Of a stretch of DNA of 53,667 nt, positions 1 to 7,686 are shown one piece after another. The translations under genes and the position numbers were made by a program. Within the stretch, counting starts at the first letter, position 1; every line of letters begins with the position of its first letter. Source of the stretch: an uncultured Spirochaetales bacterium (GTDB lineage: Bacteria; Spirochaetota; Spirochaetia; Sphaerochaetales; Sphaerochaetaceae). The DNA is taken from the NCBI GenBank assembly GCA_949295505.1, contig CASFLH010000095.1, positions 1-53,667 of the forward strand, given 5' to 3'. The notes beneath the pieces are model-generated. The model did not search any database. It worked only from the letters and a program-made list of their open reading frames with translations, and had not been told where the DNA came from.

Positions 1-393
1 ATCGACGATGCGATGACGGTACTCAAACACCGCTTTCCTGAACTTCTCTACGGAAAGCAGCAGCCGGTAGTACTCCTTATCCTTGGAAACCATAGCCGTC
101 AGAGCCTCAAAGAGCATACGGGGATTGGCCAGCACGATATCCGGTGTCAGACCTTTGAAAGCCTCGTTCAGTTCCGCCTCCGAGAGGCTCCTGATAGAGG
201 CAAGAACCTCGTCTATATCCTTGAAATGGGCATAGAATGTTCCTCTGTTTATATCCGCGGTCCTTACAATGTCAGTAATCGTGATCTTCTCAAAAGGCTT
301 CTCGCGCATCATGATGATGAGCGCTTCACGAATGAGGCGCTTGGATCTCAGCGAGCTTCGGTATTCAGCCTTCGTTCGTTTCTTTTCCTCCAT
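1..393 (-). CDS. TetR/AcrR-family transcriptional regulator (3' part cut by window edge)
   Basis: The reverse strand is open from an ATG at 393 to the first base of the window, giving 131 residues with no stop, so the C-terminus lies outside. The start is preceded by a GGGAGG-type ribosome binding site. Residues about 15-60 form a TetR DNA-binding helix-turn-helix: a helix with AxxxMMREKPFEKIT, then ITDIVRTADINRGTFYAHFKD, whose central TADINRGTFYAHF is the recognition region. The visible part of the ligand domain (from about residue 65) is helical and has no recognisable ligand motif. TetR proteins are usually dimeric repressors of nearby genes, often transporters. What it controls is unknown because the next gene on its strand is outside the window. 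The family is certain; the ligand is not known. Confidence 0.88.
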   Translation of the reverse strand, partial: MEEKKRTKAEYRSSLRSKRLIREALIIMMREKPFEKITITDIVRTADINRGTFYAHFKDIDEVLASIRSLSEAELNEAFKGLTPDIVLANPRMLFEALTAMVSKDKEYYRLLLSVEKFRKAVFEYRHRIVD

Positions 394-484
394 TCTCTGC
401 CTCCCCTGTTGTTTCTTTTATTTTAGTATGGATTGTTACAGAATGAAAGAAAATTGTTAATCGTGATGAAATCTGTATAGGAAA

Positions 485-1315
485 TTACCGGCTTCCAGAG
501 GAAAACCCAGGCTCAAGAAGGCGTCTCACATATTCAATCCCCGCTTTCAGCCCGTCGTCATCGACAGATGGCGCAATCCAGTCTGCGACCGCCTTGAGAT
601 CCGCAGAAGCATTACCCATTGCAATGCCAAGCGCCGCACGCTCAATCATCTCAATATCATTCGCGCCATCACCAAAGGCCGCAATTCGCATAGGATCGTC
701 GCCGTAATGTGCGGTAATGCAGTCAATGCCGGTAGCTTTCGTGATACCCGCCATGACGATTTCTCCCATCATGTCCTGGGGAAGGCCTTCTGTGTTGCCG
801 ACAACCGAGAAGTTCCCGGCAAGGTCCTTCCTGATGGCTTCCTGATCGGCATGATCCGTCACATACAGAAGCTTTATCACGGGAGAATCTGCGGGGATGC
901 TGTCAGAGATGATGATGGATGAAAGCTCAACCTCAGTCCCGACATAACGCAGCATCGCGCTTCTCCAGAAATCAAAGGATTCCTGACTGACATACGTGCC
1001 TTCCGCAGTCTGGACAAGCACATGAAAACCCCGTCTCCGGCAATATGACAGAAGGAATGATTTCTCATCATCAGTCATGGCCTTGCGGAAGATATGCTTG
1101 CCATCTGCCACGATATCAGCACCTGCGGAATAGACACCGCCATCGAAGCCTATGGACATTATGGATTCCTGCACTTCCACCTCACTGCGCCCGGTTGCGA
1201 GAAAGACCTTGTTCCCCGCAGCCCTTGCTTCTCTGATAGCCTGGACAGCGCTTCGGGGAACGGGACGGCCGAAAGGCAGGATCGTGCCATCTATGTCGAA
1301 GAAGAAATCTATCAT
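485..1315 (-). CDS. Cof-type HAD-IIB family phosphatase
   Basis: A 276-residue HAD hydrolase. Motif I is DIDGT near the N-terminus, with nucleophile D7 and acid/base D9. Motif II is the TGRS at about 41-44. Motif IV is GDGANDIEMI at about 213-222. The roughly 100-residue insert between motifs II and III is the IIB cap seen in Cof/YidA proteins. These are cytoplasmic, Mg-dependent phosphatases, mostly acting on sugar phosphates or other small phosphorylated metabolites. The ATG overlaps the stop of the threonine ammonia-lyase gene by 4 bases, so the two are probably translationally coupled and co-transcribed. The exact substrate cannot be read from the sequence. Length is normal for the family. 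Confidence 0.9.
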   Translation of the reverse strand: MIDFFFDIDGTILPFGRPVPRSAVQAIREARAAGNKVFLATGRSEVEVQESIMSIGFDGGVYSAGADIVADGKHIFRKAMTDDEKSFLLSYCRRRGFHVLVQTAEGTYVSQESFDFWRSAMLRYVGTEVELSSIIISDSIPADSPVIKLLYVTDHADQEAIRKDLAGNFSVVGNTEGLPQDMMGEIVMAGITKATGIDCITAHYGDDPMRIAAFGDGANDIEMIERAALGIAMGNASADLKAVADWIAPSVDDDGLKAGIEYVRRLLEPGFSSGSR

Positions 1316-2514
1316 TTCTCCTCACCGACGAACTGGAAACCGGCCTCGGATAGCTTGCTTTTTATCTCATGGATGTGGTCAAAGTCCCTTGTCTCCATCG
1401 ATACGCGGAGCGTGCAGTTATTGAGGTATTTCTCATTTCCTGTCTTGTCATGGTGAACGCCAACAACATTCGCTCCCGATGCCGCGATAATCGAAGAGAC
1501 TTCAACAAGCTGCCCGGGCTTGTCGATGAGCTCCACCGTGATATCCGCAAGGCGTCCTTCCTTTATGAGCGCTCTGTTGATGACTCTTGAAAGGATGGTG
1601 ACATCGATGTTTCCTCCGGACACGAGGCATACAGTCCTGCCTTTTGAAGGCACCTTCCCGAAAAGGGCTGCGGCAACGGACACGGCACCCGCACCTTCCG
1701 ACACAAGCTTCTGCTTCTCCATCAGATCGAGAATCGCTACAGCCGTCTCATCATCAGACACGGTCACGACGTCATCGACATACTTCTCACAAAGAGAATA
1801 TGTGAGATCTCCAGGGCACTTGACGGCAATACCGTCGGATATCGTGGACACAGATGCCAGAGATTCCACTTTATGGTCATGAAGCGAGTCAACCATTGAC
1901 GGAGCTCCGGATGACTGCACTCCATAGATCTTTACGCTGGGCTTCAGCATCTTGACCGTAAATGCAACTCCCGCGATAAGACCACCACCGCCAACAGGTA
2001 CGATTATTGAATCAACATCCGGCAGCTGCTGCAGGATCTCAAGCCCGATTGTCCCCTGTCCGGCAATGACATCCGGGTCATTGAAGGGATGAATCATCGT
2101 TCTCCCGGTTTCTTCCATGATCTCCAGCGCGCGGCTATAAGCGTCATCGTAAACACCCTTCACGAGCTCAACCCTCGCGCCATATGCGCGGGTTGCCTCC
2201 ACCTTTGATATAGGAGCGCCTTCCGGGATGCATATGACGGCGTCAATGCCCTGCCTTGCCGCAGCAAGCGCCACACCCTGCGCGTGATTGCCTGCGGAGC
2301 ATGCGATAACACCTCGCTTCTTCTGCTCATCTGAAAGACGTGAAATCTTATAATAGGCACCACGGACCTTGAATGATCCTGTAGTCTGCAGGTTCTCGGT
2401 CTTGAGGAATACCTCCTGCGTGGGAAACATACGCGGCGCACGGATAAGATCCGTCACCCTGGCTGCATCCTTGAGAACGAAGGATGCCTGATAGACTGTA
2501 TCTAAGGTCAGCAT
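1312..2514 (-). CDS. ilvA: Threonine ammonia-lyase with C-terminal ACT domain
   Basis: A 400-residue PLP enzyme that deaminates threonine to 2-oxobutanoate, the entry step to isoleucine or to threonine catabolism. The Schiff-base lysine is K49 in TGSFKVRGA. The phosphate-binding glycine loop is GGGGLIAG at about 184-191, and SGGNID lies near 315. Residues about 325-400 form one ACT domain (ITVELIDKPGQLVEV...), the layout of the short allosteric IlvA/TdcB-like group rather than the long E. coli IlvA with its larger regulatory domain. No Shine-Dalgarno is visible. A near-consensus promoter instead sits 6 nt before the ATG, suggesting a leaderless mRNA. It is followed by the overlapping HAD phosphatase gene. 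Confidence 0.93.
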   Translation of the reverse strand: MLTLDTVYQASFVLKDAARVTDLIRAPRMFPTQEVFLKTENLQTTGSFKVRGAYYKISRLSDEQKKRGVIACSAGNHAQGVALAAARQGIDAVICIPEGAPISKVEATRAYGARVELVKGVYDDAYSRALEIMEETGRTMIHPFNDPDVIAGQGTIGLEILQQLPDVDSIIVPVGGGGLIAGVAFTVKMLKPSVKIYGVQSSGAPSMVDSLHDHKVESLASVSTISDGIAVKCPGDLTYSLCEKYVDDVVTVSDDETAVAILDLMEKQKLVSEGAGAVSVAAALFGKVPSKGRTVCLVSGGNIDVTILSRVINRALIKEGRLADITVELIDKPGQLVEVSSIIAASGANVVGVHHDKTGNEKYLNNCTLRVSMETRDFDHIHEIKSKLSEAGFQFVGEEK

Positions 2515-2549
2515 GCATCAATAATACGTATTCACGCATTCCCTGTCAC
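2515..2549 (-). promoter_or_regulatory. Promoter of ilvA, likely giving a leaderless mRNA
   Basis: On the reverse strand a -35 hexamer GTGACA (2544-2549) and a -10 hexamer TATTAT (2521-2526) are separated by 17 bp. Each matches the sigma-70 consensus at 5 of 6 bases. The -10 ends 6 nt before the ATG at 2514, so the expected transcription start is at the A of the start codon. No Shine-Dalgarno lies between. Confidence 0.72.
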
Positions 2550-2667
2550 GATAGCGGATGAAGATTGTACAGAGAATGCAGAATCAGGGAAAACTCCTGA
2601 AAGAAGCCATTTTTGATGGCTTTATAACCAATCCAAGGGTATAATCTTAAACAAAAAGGGGTGGAAT

Positions 2668-3306
2668 ATGACAAGAAAAGGAGTTGCGGGCTCTTGCAGC
2701 ATGGCAAGAGCATATGCTTCCGCTAAAACAGCGACAAAACGATCTGATGAGACAAAGAGGAAGCTGTCCTCGGCTTTCAAGAAACTATTGATCGCATCTG
2801 CATACGAGCCGATCGATGTTTCCGCAATCACAAGGGAATCCGGTATCAGCCGGAAAAGCTTCTATTATCATTTCTCATGCAAAGATGACCTTGTGGCGTA
2901 CATCCTCGAGTCAGACATGAGGCGCATAGAAGAGAGAGTCAGCACGACACTGAAAGGATGGGAAGCGCTCCTGACGCTATGCAGGCTGCTCTACATCGAG
3001 CATCGCTTTTACAGAGCCATCACAAACCCTGAGAACCAGATTGGCATCTACATGAAGATGCGGCTTGTGCTGACGCCTTTCCTGCGGAAAACAACATGCG
3101 AGATACTGGGGCTGCCGGAGGGACATGAGTGCTGTCTGCTGGCTGCCGATTCAATGATGGATGCCATTGTCCGGTGGATATCATCGGAGGCGCCTTCCGG
3201 TCCTACGGATTTCCTCATAAACTTCCGGAACCAGATGATCCTGCTTGCTGAGGCGTGGCTGATGCATTTCCGAAACATCGCTCCTTCACATGTCCACATC
3301 AGCTGA
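2668..3306 (+). CDS. TetR/AcrR-family transcriptional regulator
   Basis: A 212-residue protein. Residues about 28-75 carry the TetR helix-turn-helix: SSAFKKLLIASAYEPIDV, then SAITRESGISRKSFYYHFSCKDDL. The remainder is helical and resembles the C-terminal domain of DhaS-like TetR proteins, where the HTH is followed by a short regulator domain. An extra 25-residue N-terminal segment with Ser, Lys and Cys precedes the HTH. The ATG at 2668 has GGGGTGG upstream, but an in-frame ATG at 2701 could also be used. The gene ends 33 bases before metK, and the metK promoter overlaps its 3' end. The target is unknown; metK and this gene itself are the nearest candidates. Confidence 0.85.
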   Translation: MTRKGVAGSCSMARAYASAKTATKRSDETKRKLSSAFKKLLIASAYEPIDVSAITRESGISRKSFYYHFSCKDDLVAYILESDMRRIEERVSTTLKGWEALLTLCRLLYIEHRFYRAITNPENQIGIYMKMRLVLTPFLRKTTCEILGLPEGHECCLLAADSMMDAIVRWISSEAPSGPTDFLINFRNQMILLAEAWLMHFRNIAPSHVHIS

Positions 3307-3339
3307 CAAAACAAATGCATTACCTGCTATACTCCCTGT
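3303..3339 (+). promoter_or_regulatory. Promoter of metK, extended -10, likely leaderless
   Basis: An extended -10 element is visible: TG at 3325-3326, one base, then TATACT at 3328-3333. CTGACA at 3303-3308 may serve as -35 with a long 19-bp spacer. The -10 ends 6 nt before the metK ATG at 3340, so transcription should start at the ATG. There is no Shine-Dalgarno and no room for a SAM riboswitch. Confidence 0.68.
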
Positions 3340-4506
3340 ATGAGAAGGCTTTTTACTTCAGAATCAGTTACATGCGGTCACCCGGACAAGGTCTGTGACC
3401 AGATAGCGGATGGAATCCTCGACGAGCTTCTCAGGCAGGATCCAATGGCACGATGCGCGTGCGAAGTCACTGCCGAACCCGGTGCAGTGCATATCATGGG
3501 AGAAATCACCTCAGAAGCAGAGGCTGACTGCGAAGCAATCGCTCGCCGCATAATACGGCAGATCGGCTATACCAGAAGCGAATACGGCTTCGATGACAAG
3601 GCAGATATCTCAGTATCGATTCACCAGCAATCCGCAGATATCGCCAGAGGAGTCGATTCCTCTGCGGAAGATGCCTCTACAATCGGTGCCGGTGATCAGG
3701 GAATGATGTTCGGTTACGCATCATCGGAAGCCGAGGAATTCATGCCCCTCGCGATTTCCCTTTCCCGGAAAATCGCCATGGCGCTCTGCGATGCAAGGGA
3801 AAAAGGCACACTGCCATTCCTCCGTCCCGATGGCAAAACCCAGGTAACGGTTGAATATGACGGGAAGAGCCCTGTGCGTATCAATACCGTGGTTCTGTCG
3901 GCGCAGCATGACGAGGATGTCAGGCTCGAGACACTCAGGGAAGCATTGAGAGAGACCGTTATCATGCCAAGTCTCCCGGCCCCCCTGATAGACAGCAGCA
4001 CACGGTTCCTCATCAATCCAACCGGGCGCTTCGTGCTGGGAGGCCCCGCGGCCGACACAGGACTGACAGGACGCAAGATCATTGCTGACACATATGGAGG
4101 CTATGCGCACCATGGAGGCGGCGCATTCTCAGGAAAAGACCCGACAAAAGTCGACAGGAGCGCAGCGCTTGCACTTCGAAGCATCGCCAAGACAATCGTC
4201 GCATCCGGAGCGGCAGACGAATGTGAGCTGCAGGCCGCCTATGCTATCGGCGTGGCAGAGCCCGTATCGCTCTCAGTCTTCACGTATGGTACAGGAAAGG
4301 TATCGGAAGAGGATATCGTAAGATGGATCAGACGCCATTACGATCTCAGGCCAGAAGGCATGATCGCCAGATTCGGCCTCAGGAATCCTGTTTACCTTGC
4401 CTCAGCTTCATTCGGAGCTTTCGGCCGCACCGATGTCCGTTTCCCATGGGAAGAGATCGATGCGGAGGCAAAAGAGGACCTGCGCTCTCTCATTCCTCGT
4501 CTTTAG
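3340..4506 (+). CDS. metK: S-adenosylmethionine synthetase
   Basis: A 388-residue enzyme making S-adenosylmethionine from methionine and ATP, in the cytoplasm. All three MetK domains are present. The N-terminal FTSESVTCGHPDKVCDQ holds the ATP and metal ligands H14, D16 and K17. GAGDQGMMFGYA at about 116-127 is the methionine/adenine loop. GGGAFSGKDPTKVDRS at about 258-273 is the phosphate-binding P-loop-like signature. Where most MetK proteins have Glu before GHPDK, this one has Cys12, which I take as a subfamily variation because all catalytic residues are kept. Length is normal. The 3' end overlaps the convergent membrane-protein gene by 17 bases. Confidence 0.97.
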   Translation: MRRLFTSESVTCGHPDKVCDQIADGILDELLRQDPMARCACEVTAEPGAVHIMGEITSEAEADCEAIARRIIRQIGYTRSEYGFDDKADISVSIHQQSADIARGVDSSAEDASTIGAGDQGMMFGYASSEAEEFMPLAISLSRKIAMALCDAREKGTLPFLRPDGKTQVTVEYDGKSPVRINTVVLSAQHDEDVRLETLREALRETVIMPSLPAPLIDSSTRFLINPTGRFVLGGPAADTGLTGRKIIADTYGGYAHHGGGAFSGKDPTKVDRSAALALRSIAKTIVASGAADECELQAAYAIGVAEPVSLSVFTYGTGKVSEEDIVRWIRRHYDLRPEGMIARFGLRNPVYLASASFGAFGRTDVRFPWEEIDAEAKEDLRSLIPRL

Positions 4507-5311
4507 CCTTGTTATGATGACGGAGGGTCGGCATGAAACGCTTTGCGAATCTGCCCGATCCTCTTCCCTTGATATAGAAAAACCCGATTACTGAGAAGAC
4601 AAAGGCACCTATCAGATTGACAAAGAGATCCTTCATCGTGTCTATCAGCCCTATATCAAGATAACCCCCAAGCCCGAGGGACTGGCCATTGACTACGACA
4701 TCCGTAATCCCCGTGATTGATACGACTTTATTCGATGCTGTAGGGTCGAGCATGACAGTGTGGATTGAGTGGACTATCGTGTCTTTCTGCATATCCAGTC
4801 CGAAGAGCATGTCTGCGGAGAACTCAAAGAACTCCCAGATGACACCGATTGTCATCGAGAAGCAGAAAGAGGCTATCGCGACATAGACGGGGGACAAGCT
4901 GAGTTTCGTGTGTTCGTTCCTGTTTATGATATCAACAAGAGAGAACCCCACGGCAGCTGAAAGGAATCCTGTGATGGTATGAAGAGCTGTATCCCATCCA
5001 GGGACACTGACATAGAAAGCCCTTATCTCTCCGAGAATCTCCGCGGCATAGATGAAGACAAGAATGATGACCTCAAGGGTGTTCGGGATATCTATATGCC
5101 AGTTCTTCTCGATAAATGACGGAACGGTGAAGAGAAACAGCGTGAAGACGCACAACATCACATTCTGCCAGTCCTTGTTGAGTATCTGCGCTATCATGAC
5201 AAGGATAACAGATGTCCTGAGAAGGATGTAAACCGCAAACAGCCCCGGTTCCCTGCGGATCTGTTCACGCAGCGTAACGCTGTGTATTCTCTTACGAACT
5301 TTCTTTCCCAT
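4490..5311 (-). CDS. Integral membrane protein, uncharacterised (DUF2238-like appearance)
   Basis: A 273-residue protein starting at the ATG at 5311 (MGKKVRKR...). An upstream in-frame ATG would add 16 residues without family support. A basic N-terminus is followed by about six or seven hydrophobic segments, for example around AVYILLRTSVILVMIAQIL, VIILVFIYAAEIL, ALHTITGFLSAAVGFSLVDI and VYVAIASFCFSMTIGVIWEFFEF. The WDTALHTITGF and GVIWEFFEF stretches, where polar and acidic residues sit inside membrane helices, recall DUF2238/YjdF-type proteins of unknown function. The C-terminus is strongly basic and faces the cytoplasm by the positive-inside rule. It is convergent with metK and divergent from the aminopeptidase. 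No function can be assigned. Confidence 0.75.
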   Translation of the reverse strand: MGKKVRKRIHSVTLREQIRREPGLFAVYILLRTSVILVMIAQILNKDWQNVMLCVFTLFLFTVPSFIEKNWHIDIPNTLEVIILVFIYAAEILGEIRAFYVSVPGWDTALHTITGFLSAAVGFSLVDIINRNEHTKLSLSPVYVAIASFCFSMTIGVIWEFFEFSADMLFGLDMQKDTIVHSIHTVMLDPTASNKVVSITGITDVVVNGQSLGLGGYLDIGLIDTMKDLFVNLIGAFVFSVIGFFYIKGRGSGRFAKRFMPTLRHHNKAKDEE

Positions 5312-5460
5312 AAATGACCTGCCTGGATGCACGAGAATGGAATCCACACAAAATTGCATGCTCCGATGCTGATTTTACACTAGCATTCTTTCCATATGCT
5401 CGCAACTGGCGTCTTTGCACCGCCATGGGAAAGGACTATCATCAAGCTAGGAGGATCCTC

Positions 5461-6777
5461 ATGGATGAGATAAAGAGATACAGGGCATTCCTCGACAACG
5501 GCAAGACCGAAAGGGAATGCGTAAAGGAAATCATAAGAAGTGCTGAGGATAAAGGATACAGGAATATCGAAACAGTCTCCTCTCTGAAACCAGGGGACAA
5601 GGTTTATTATGTCCAGTACTCGAAATCAATAGCACTTTTCTCAATAGGAACGGAACCGATTGAGAAAGGAATGAATATACTGGGTGCCCACATCGATTCG
5701 CCACGGCTCGATGTGAAGACGAACCCGCTCTATGAGAGCGACGGCATTGTCTATCTCGATACCCATTACTATGGGGGAATCAAGAAGTACCAGTGGGTGA
5801 CGCTTCCGCTTGCCATTCATGGCATAATCGCGAAGAAGGATGGCACGATTACAGAGATAACAGCCGGTGAAGATGATGAGCTTGCTTTCTGCATCTCGGA
5901 TATCCTGCCCCACCTCGCGCAGGATCAGATGAAGAAGACAGCCTCCGAGTTCATCTCAGGAGAGGATCTGGACCTGGTCGTAGGACTCAATGAAGAGACT
6001 GGAGAGGATTCCAAGGACAAGGGAAAGAAGAACATACTCTCAATCCTGTCAGAGATGGCAGGCATAGAGGAGAAGGACTTCCTAAGCGCAGAGCTTGAGA
6101 TAGTCCCGGCAGGAAAAGCTAAGATGCTGGGCTTCGACAAATCAATGATCCTGGCATACGGGCAGGATGACAGAGTCTGTGCATTCACATCCCTGGAAGC
6201 ACTCCTTGAGGCAAAAGAGACAGAAAGAACCGCATGCTGTCTTCTTGTGGACAAGGAGGAAATAGGTTCCGTGGGGGCGACAGGCATGGACAGTACGTTC
6301 CTTGAGAACGCTGTTTCCGAGGTCCTGGACAGGCTTGGCGGATACGATGGACTCAGACTCAGAAGGACCCTCCGCTCATCAATCATGCTCTCAAGCGATG
6401 TCAACGCGGCATACGATCCACTCAACACATCACTTTATGATAAGAAAAACGCTTCAAAGCTCGGCGGGGGTGTCGTATTCAACAAGTATACCGGATCGAG
6501 AGGAAAGTCAGGAGCATCAGATGCGAATGCTGAATTCATCGCCGTGCTCCGCAGTGCAATGGATGGAAGCTCTGTGAAGTACCAGATGGCAGAACTTGGC
6601 AAAGTCGACACGGGCGGCGGCGGGACCATCGCAAAATTCGCGGCTTATTACGGCATGCAGGTAATCGACTGCGGCGTAGCAGTGCTCTCGATGCACGCCC
6701 CCTGGGAGATAACAGCCGTAAGCGATGTGCTTTCCGCACTTGCTTGCTACAGGGCATTCCTGAATATCCAGCTGTAA
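5461..6777 (+). CDS. M18 family metalloaminopeptidase (aspartyl aminopeptidase type)
   Basis: A 438-residue cytoplasmic dinuclear-zinc exopeptidase. The start at 5461 is chosen because AGGAGG lies about 7 bases upstream and the first residues (MDEIKRYRAFLDNGKTEREC) match the start of the M18 fold; more upstream starts add unrelated residues. The metal ligands are in GAHIDSPRLDVK (H about 76), in LLVDKEEIGSVGATG (the catalytic Glu pair), in SSDVNAAYDP and in the C-terminal LSMHAPWE. Family members remove N-terminal residues, classically Asp/Glu, from peptides as part of peptide turnover. Length is close to the usual 430-470. It is a single gene, ending in a good terminator. Confidence 0.93.
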   Translation: MDEIKRYRAFLDNGKTERECVKEIIRSAEDKGYRNIETVSSLKPGDKVYYVQYSKSIALFSIGTEPIEKGMNILGAHIDSPRLDVKTNPLYESDGIVYLDTHYYGGIKKYQWVTLPLAIHGIIAKKDGTITEITAGEDDELAFCISDILPHLAQDQMKKTASEFISGEDLDLVVGLNEETGEDSKDKGKKNILSILSEMAGIEEKDFLSAELEIVPAGKAKMLGFDKSMILAYGQDDRVCAFTSLEALLEAKETERTACCLLVDKEEIGSVGATGMDSTFLENAVSEVLDRLGGYDGLRLRRTLRSSIMLSSDVNAAYDPLNTSLYDKKNASKLGGGVVFNKYTGSRGKSGASDANAEFIAVLRSAMDGSSVKYQMAELGKVDTGGGGTIAKFAAYYGMQVIDCGVAVLSMHAPWEITAVSDVLSALACYRAFLNIQL

Positions 6778-6781
6778 TTGG

Positions 6782-6802
6782 AAAGGCGCTCCGGCGCCTT
6801 TT
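6782..6802 (+). terminator. Rho-independent terminator of the aminopeptidase gene
   Basis: An 8-bp perfect stem AAAGGCGC/GCGCCTTT with a TCCG loop runs into a short T-run, 5 bases after the stop codon. Confidence 0.85.
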
Positions 6803-6806
6803 CACT

Positions 6807-7124
6807 TCACAATACATCAGGAATGGAAATCCTGACCTCAAGATGCAGCATCCCGGCTCTGTCAGAGATGCTTGCGCATCCGGAAACGGGATCGAATCTG
6901 ATCGCAACGCCTGGCTGAAGTCTGACGCTTCTGCCTTCCCAGCAGAGAGCTGTCCCTGCCAGGACAGCATTCTGCCAAGGAGAAAAACCACCATAGAACG
7001 ATGTGCGCCCGGACCGGAACAAAAGCTCCTCCCGCACCTGTATCCTGCAGCCCGAACCAGCTGCCACTCTCAGAATCCGCGAAAAATCATCAATGCTCAC
7101 ATATCCAGAATAGACAGAAAGCAA
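6807..7124 (-). CDS. Possible small protein in frame downstream of thpR (hypothetical)
   Basis: This is 105 codons open in the same frame as thpR, beginning with TTG directly after the thpR TGA. No Shine-Dalgarno and no ATG is present near the start; the only internal Met is far downstream. The translated sequence has a natural residue mix with Gly, Val and aromatic residues and resembles a small beta-rich domain, but I recognise no family. It could be a coupled downstream gene, a detached C-terminal domain of an ancestral longer ThpR, or chance open frame in an otherwise gene-free stretch of about 320 bases. The opposite-strand frame here looks less protein-like. Confidence 0.3.
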   Translation of the reverse strand: MLSVYSGYVSIDDFSRILRVAAGSGCRIQVREELLFRSGRTSFYGGFSPWQNAVLAGTALCWEGRSVRLQPGVAIRFDPVSGCASISDRAGMLHLEVRISIPDVL

Positions 7125-7643
7125 TCAGAAGAATCGCGTTTCATGCAGTGGCGTGTAAATCATACCTTTGTCCCCTCGCTCCGAGAGCATCAGGGTCATC
7201 GATGCTACCGATACCCTGATAGCCTCGATGCTGCCGGCACAAAACCTTGTGACAACACGCCGTCCCAGCGTGACGTGAGGCCTGAATTTCTTCCTTTCAG
7301 TCATGAAGCCCCTCTCTGAAAGCGCGGAGGAAAGGGCGGCATGCAGATCCTGCAGCTCACGGCTTTTGCCCGCACCTACCCACCATATGTCACCATCCGG
7401 ACGCTGGAAGAACCCTGTACGGTCAAGAACAATGCTGAAAGGCGAAGCATGCACCGCCTCCATGGCCTCTTTTGCAAGCCTGCATTCCCTGGATCTGCAT
7501 TCCCCAAGGAACTCCAGGGTAAGATGAAGATTCTCACGGGAGACAAACGTCCCGGATTCAGCCTCATCGTGAATGGCATCGCGGAGGCGCGAAAGACGAT
7601 CCACGACATCATCAGGGAAAACAATAGCAATGAACAATCTCAT
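7125..7643 (-). CDS. thpR: RNA 2',3'-cyclic phosphodiesterase (2H family)
   Basis: A 172-residue protein of the LigT/ThpR 2H phosphoesterase family, which opens 2',3'-cyclic phosphates on RNA ends and can ligate tRNA halves in vitro. Both signature motifs are present: HLTL (H40, T42) and HVTL (H123, T125), each in the expected beta-strand context (RENLHLTLEFLGE and FRPHVTLGRR). The start at 7643 (MRLFIAIVF) fits the family; a TTG 18 bases upstream is also possible. No clear Shine-Dalgarno is present. The symporter gene ends 43 bases upstream on the same strand, so read-through transcription from it is likely. Length is typical. Confidence 0.92.
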   Translation of the reverse strand: MRLFIAIVFPDDVVDRLSRLRDAIHDEAESGTFVSRENLHLTLEFLGECRSRECRLAKEAMEAVHASPFSIVLDRTGFFQRPDGDIWWVGAGKSRELQDLHAALSSALSERGFMTERKKFRPHVTLGRRVVTRFCAGSIEAIRVSVASMTLMLSERGDKGMIYTPLHETRFF

Positions 7644-7686
7644 AAGGTTGCTGAAAAGCAATCAGGGGTTTCCCCCGGATCAGCTC

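Noticed and set aside
13..426. Forward 137-codon frame at the left edge
   Set aside because: It is antisense to the TetR gene, whose HTH is clear, and has no recognisable pattern.
3303..3339. SAM riboswitch expected upstream of metK
   Set aside because: Only about 33 bases separate the TetR gene from metK, and they hold an extended -10 promoter. There is no room for a riboswitch fold.
7125..7127. Selenocysteine TGA at the end of thpR
   Set aside because: ThpR is already full length at this TGA, the preceding residues are a normal C-terminus, and no SECIS-like hairpin directly follows.
6744..7319. Forward 191-codon frame over the thpR 3' end
   Set aside because: It is antisense to thpR, overlaps the aminopeptidase terminator and is Pro/His/Ser rich with no protein-like pattern.
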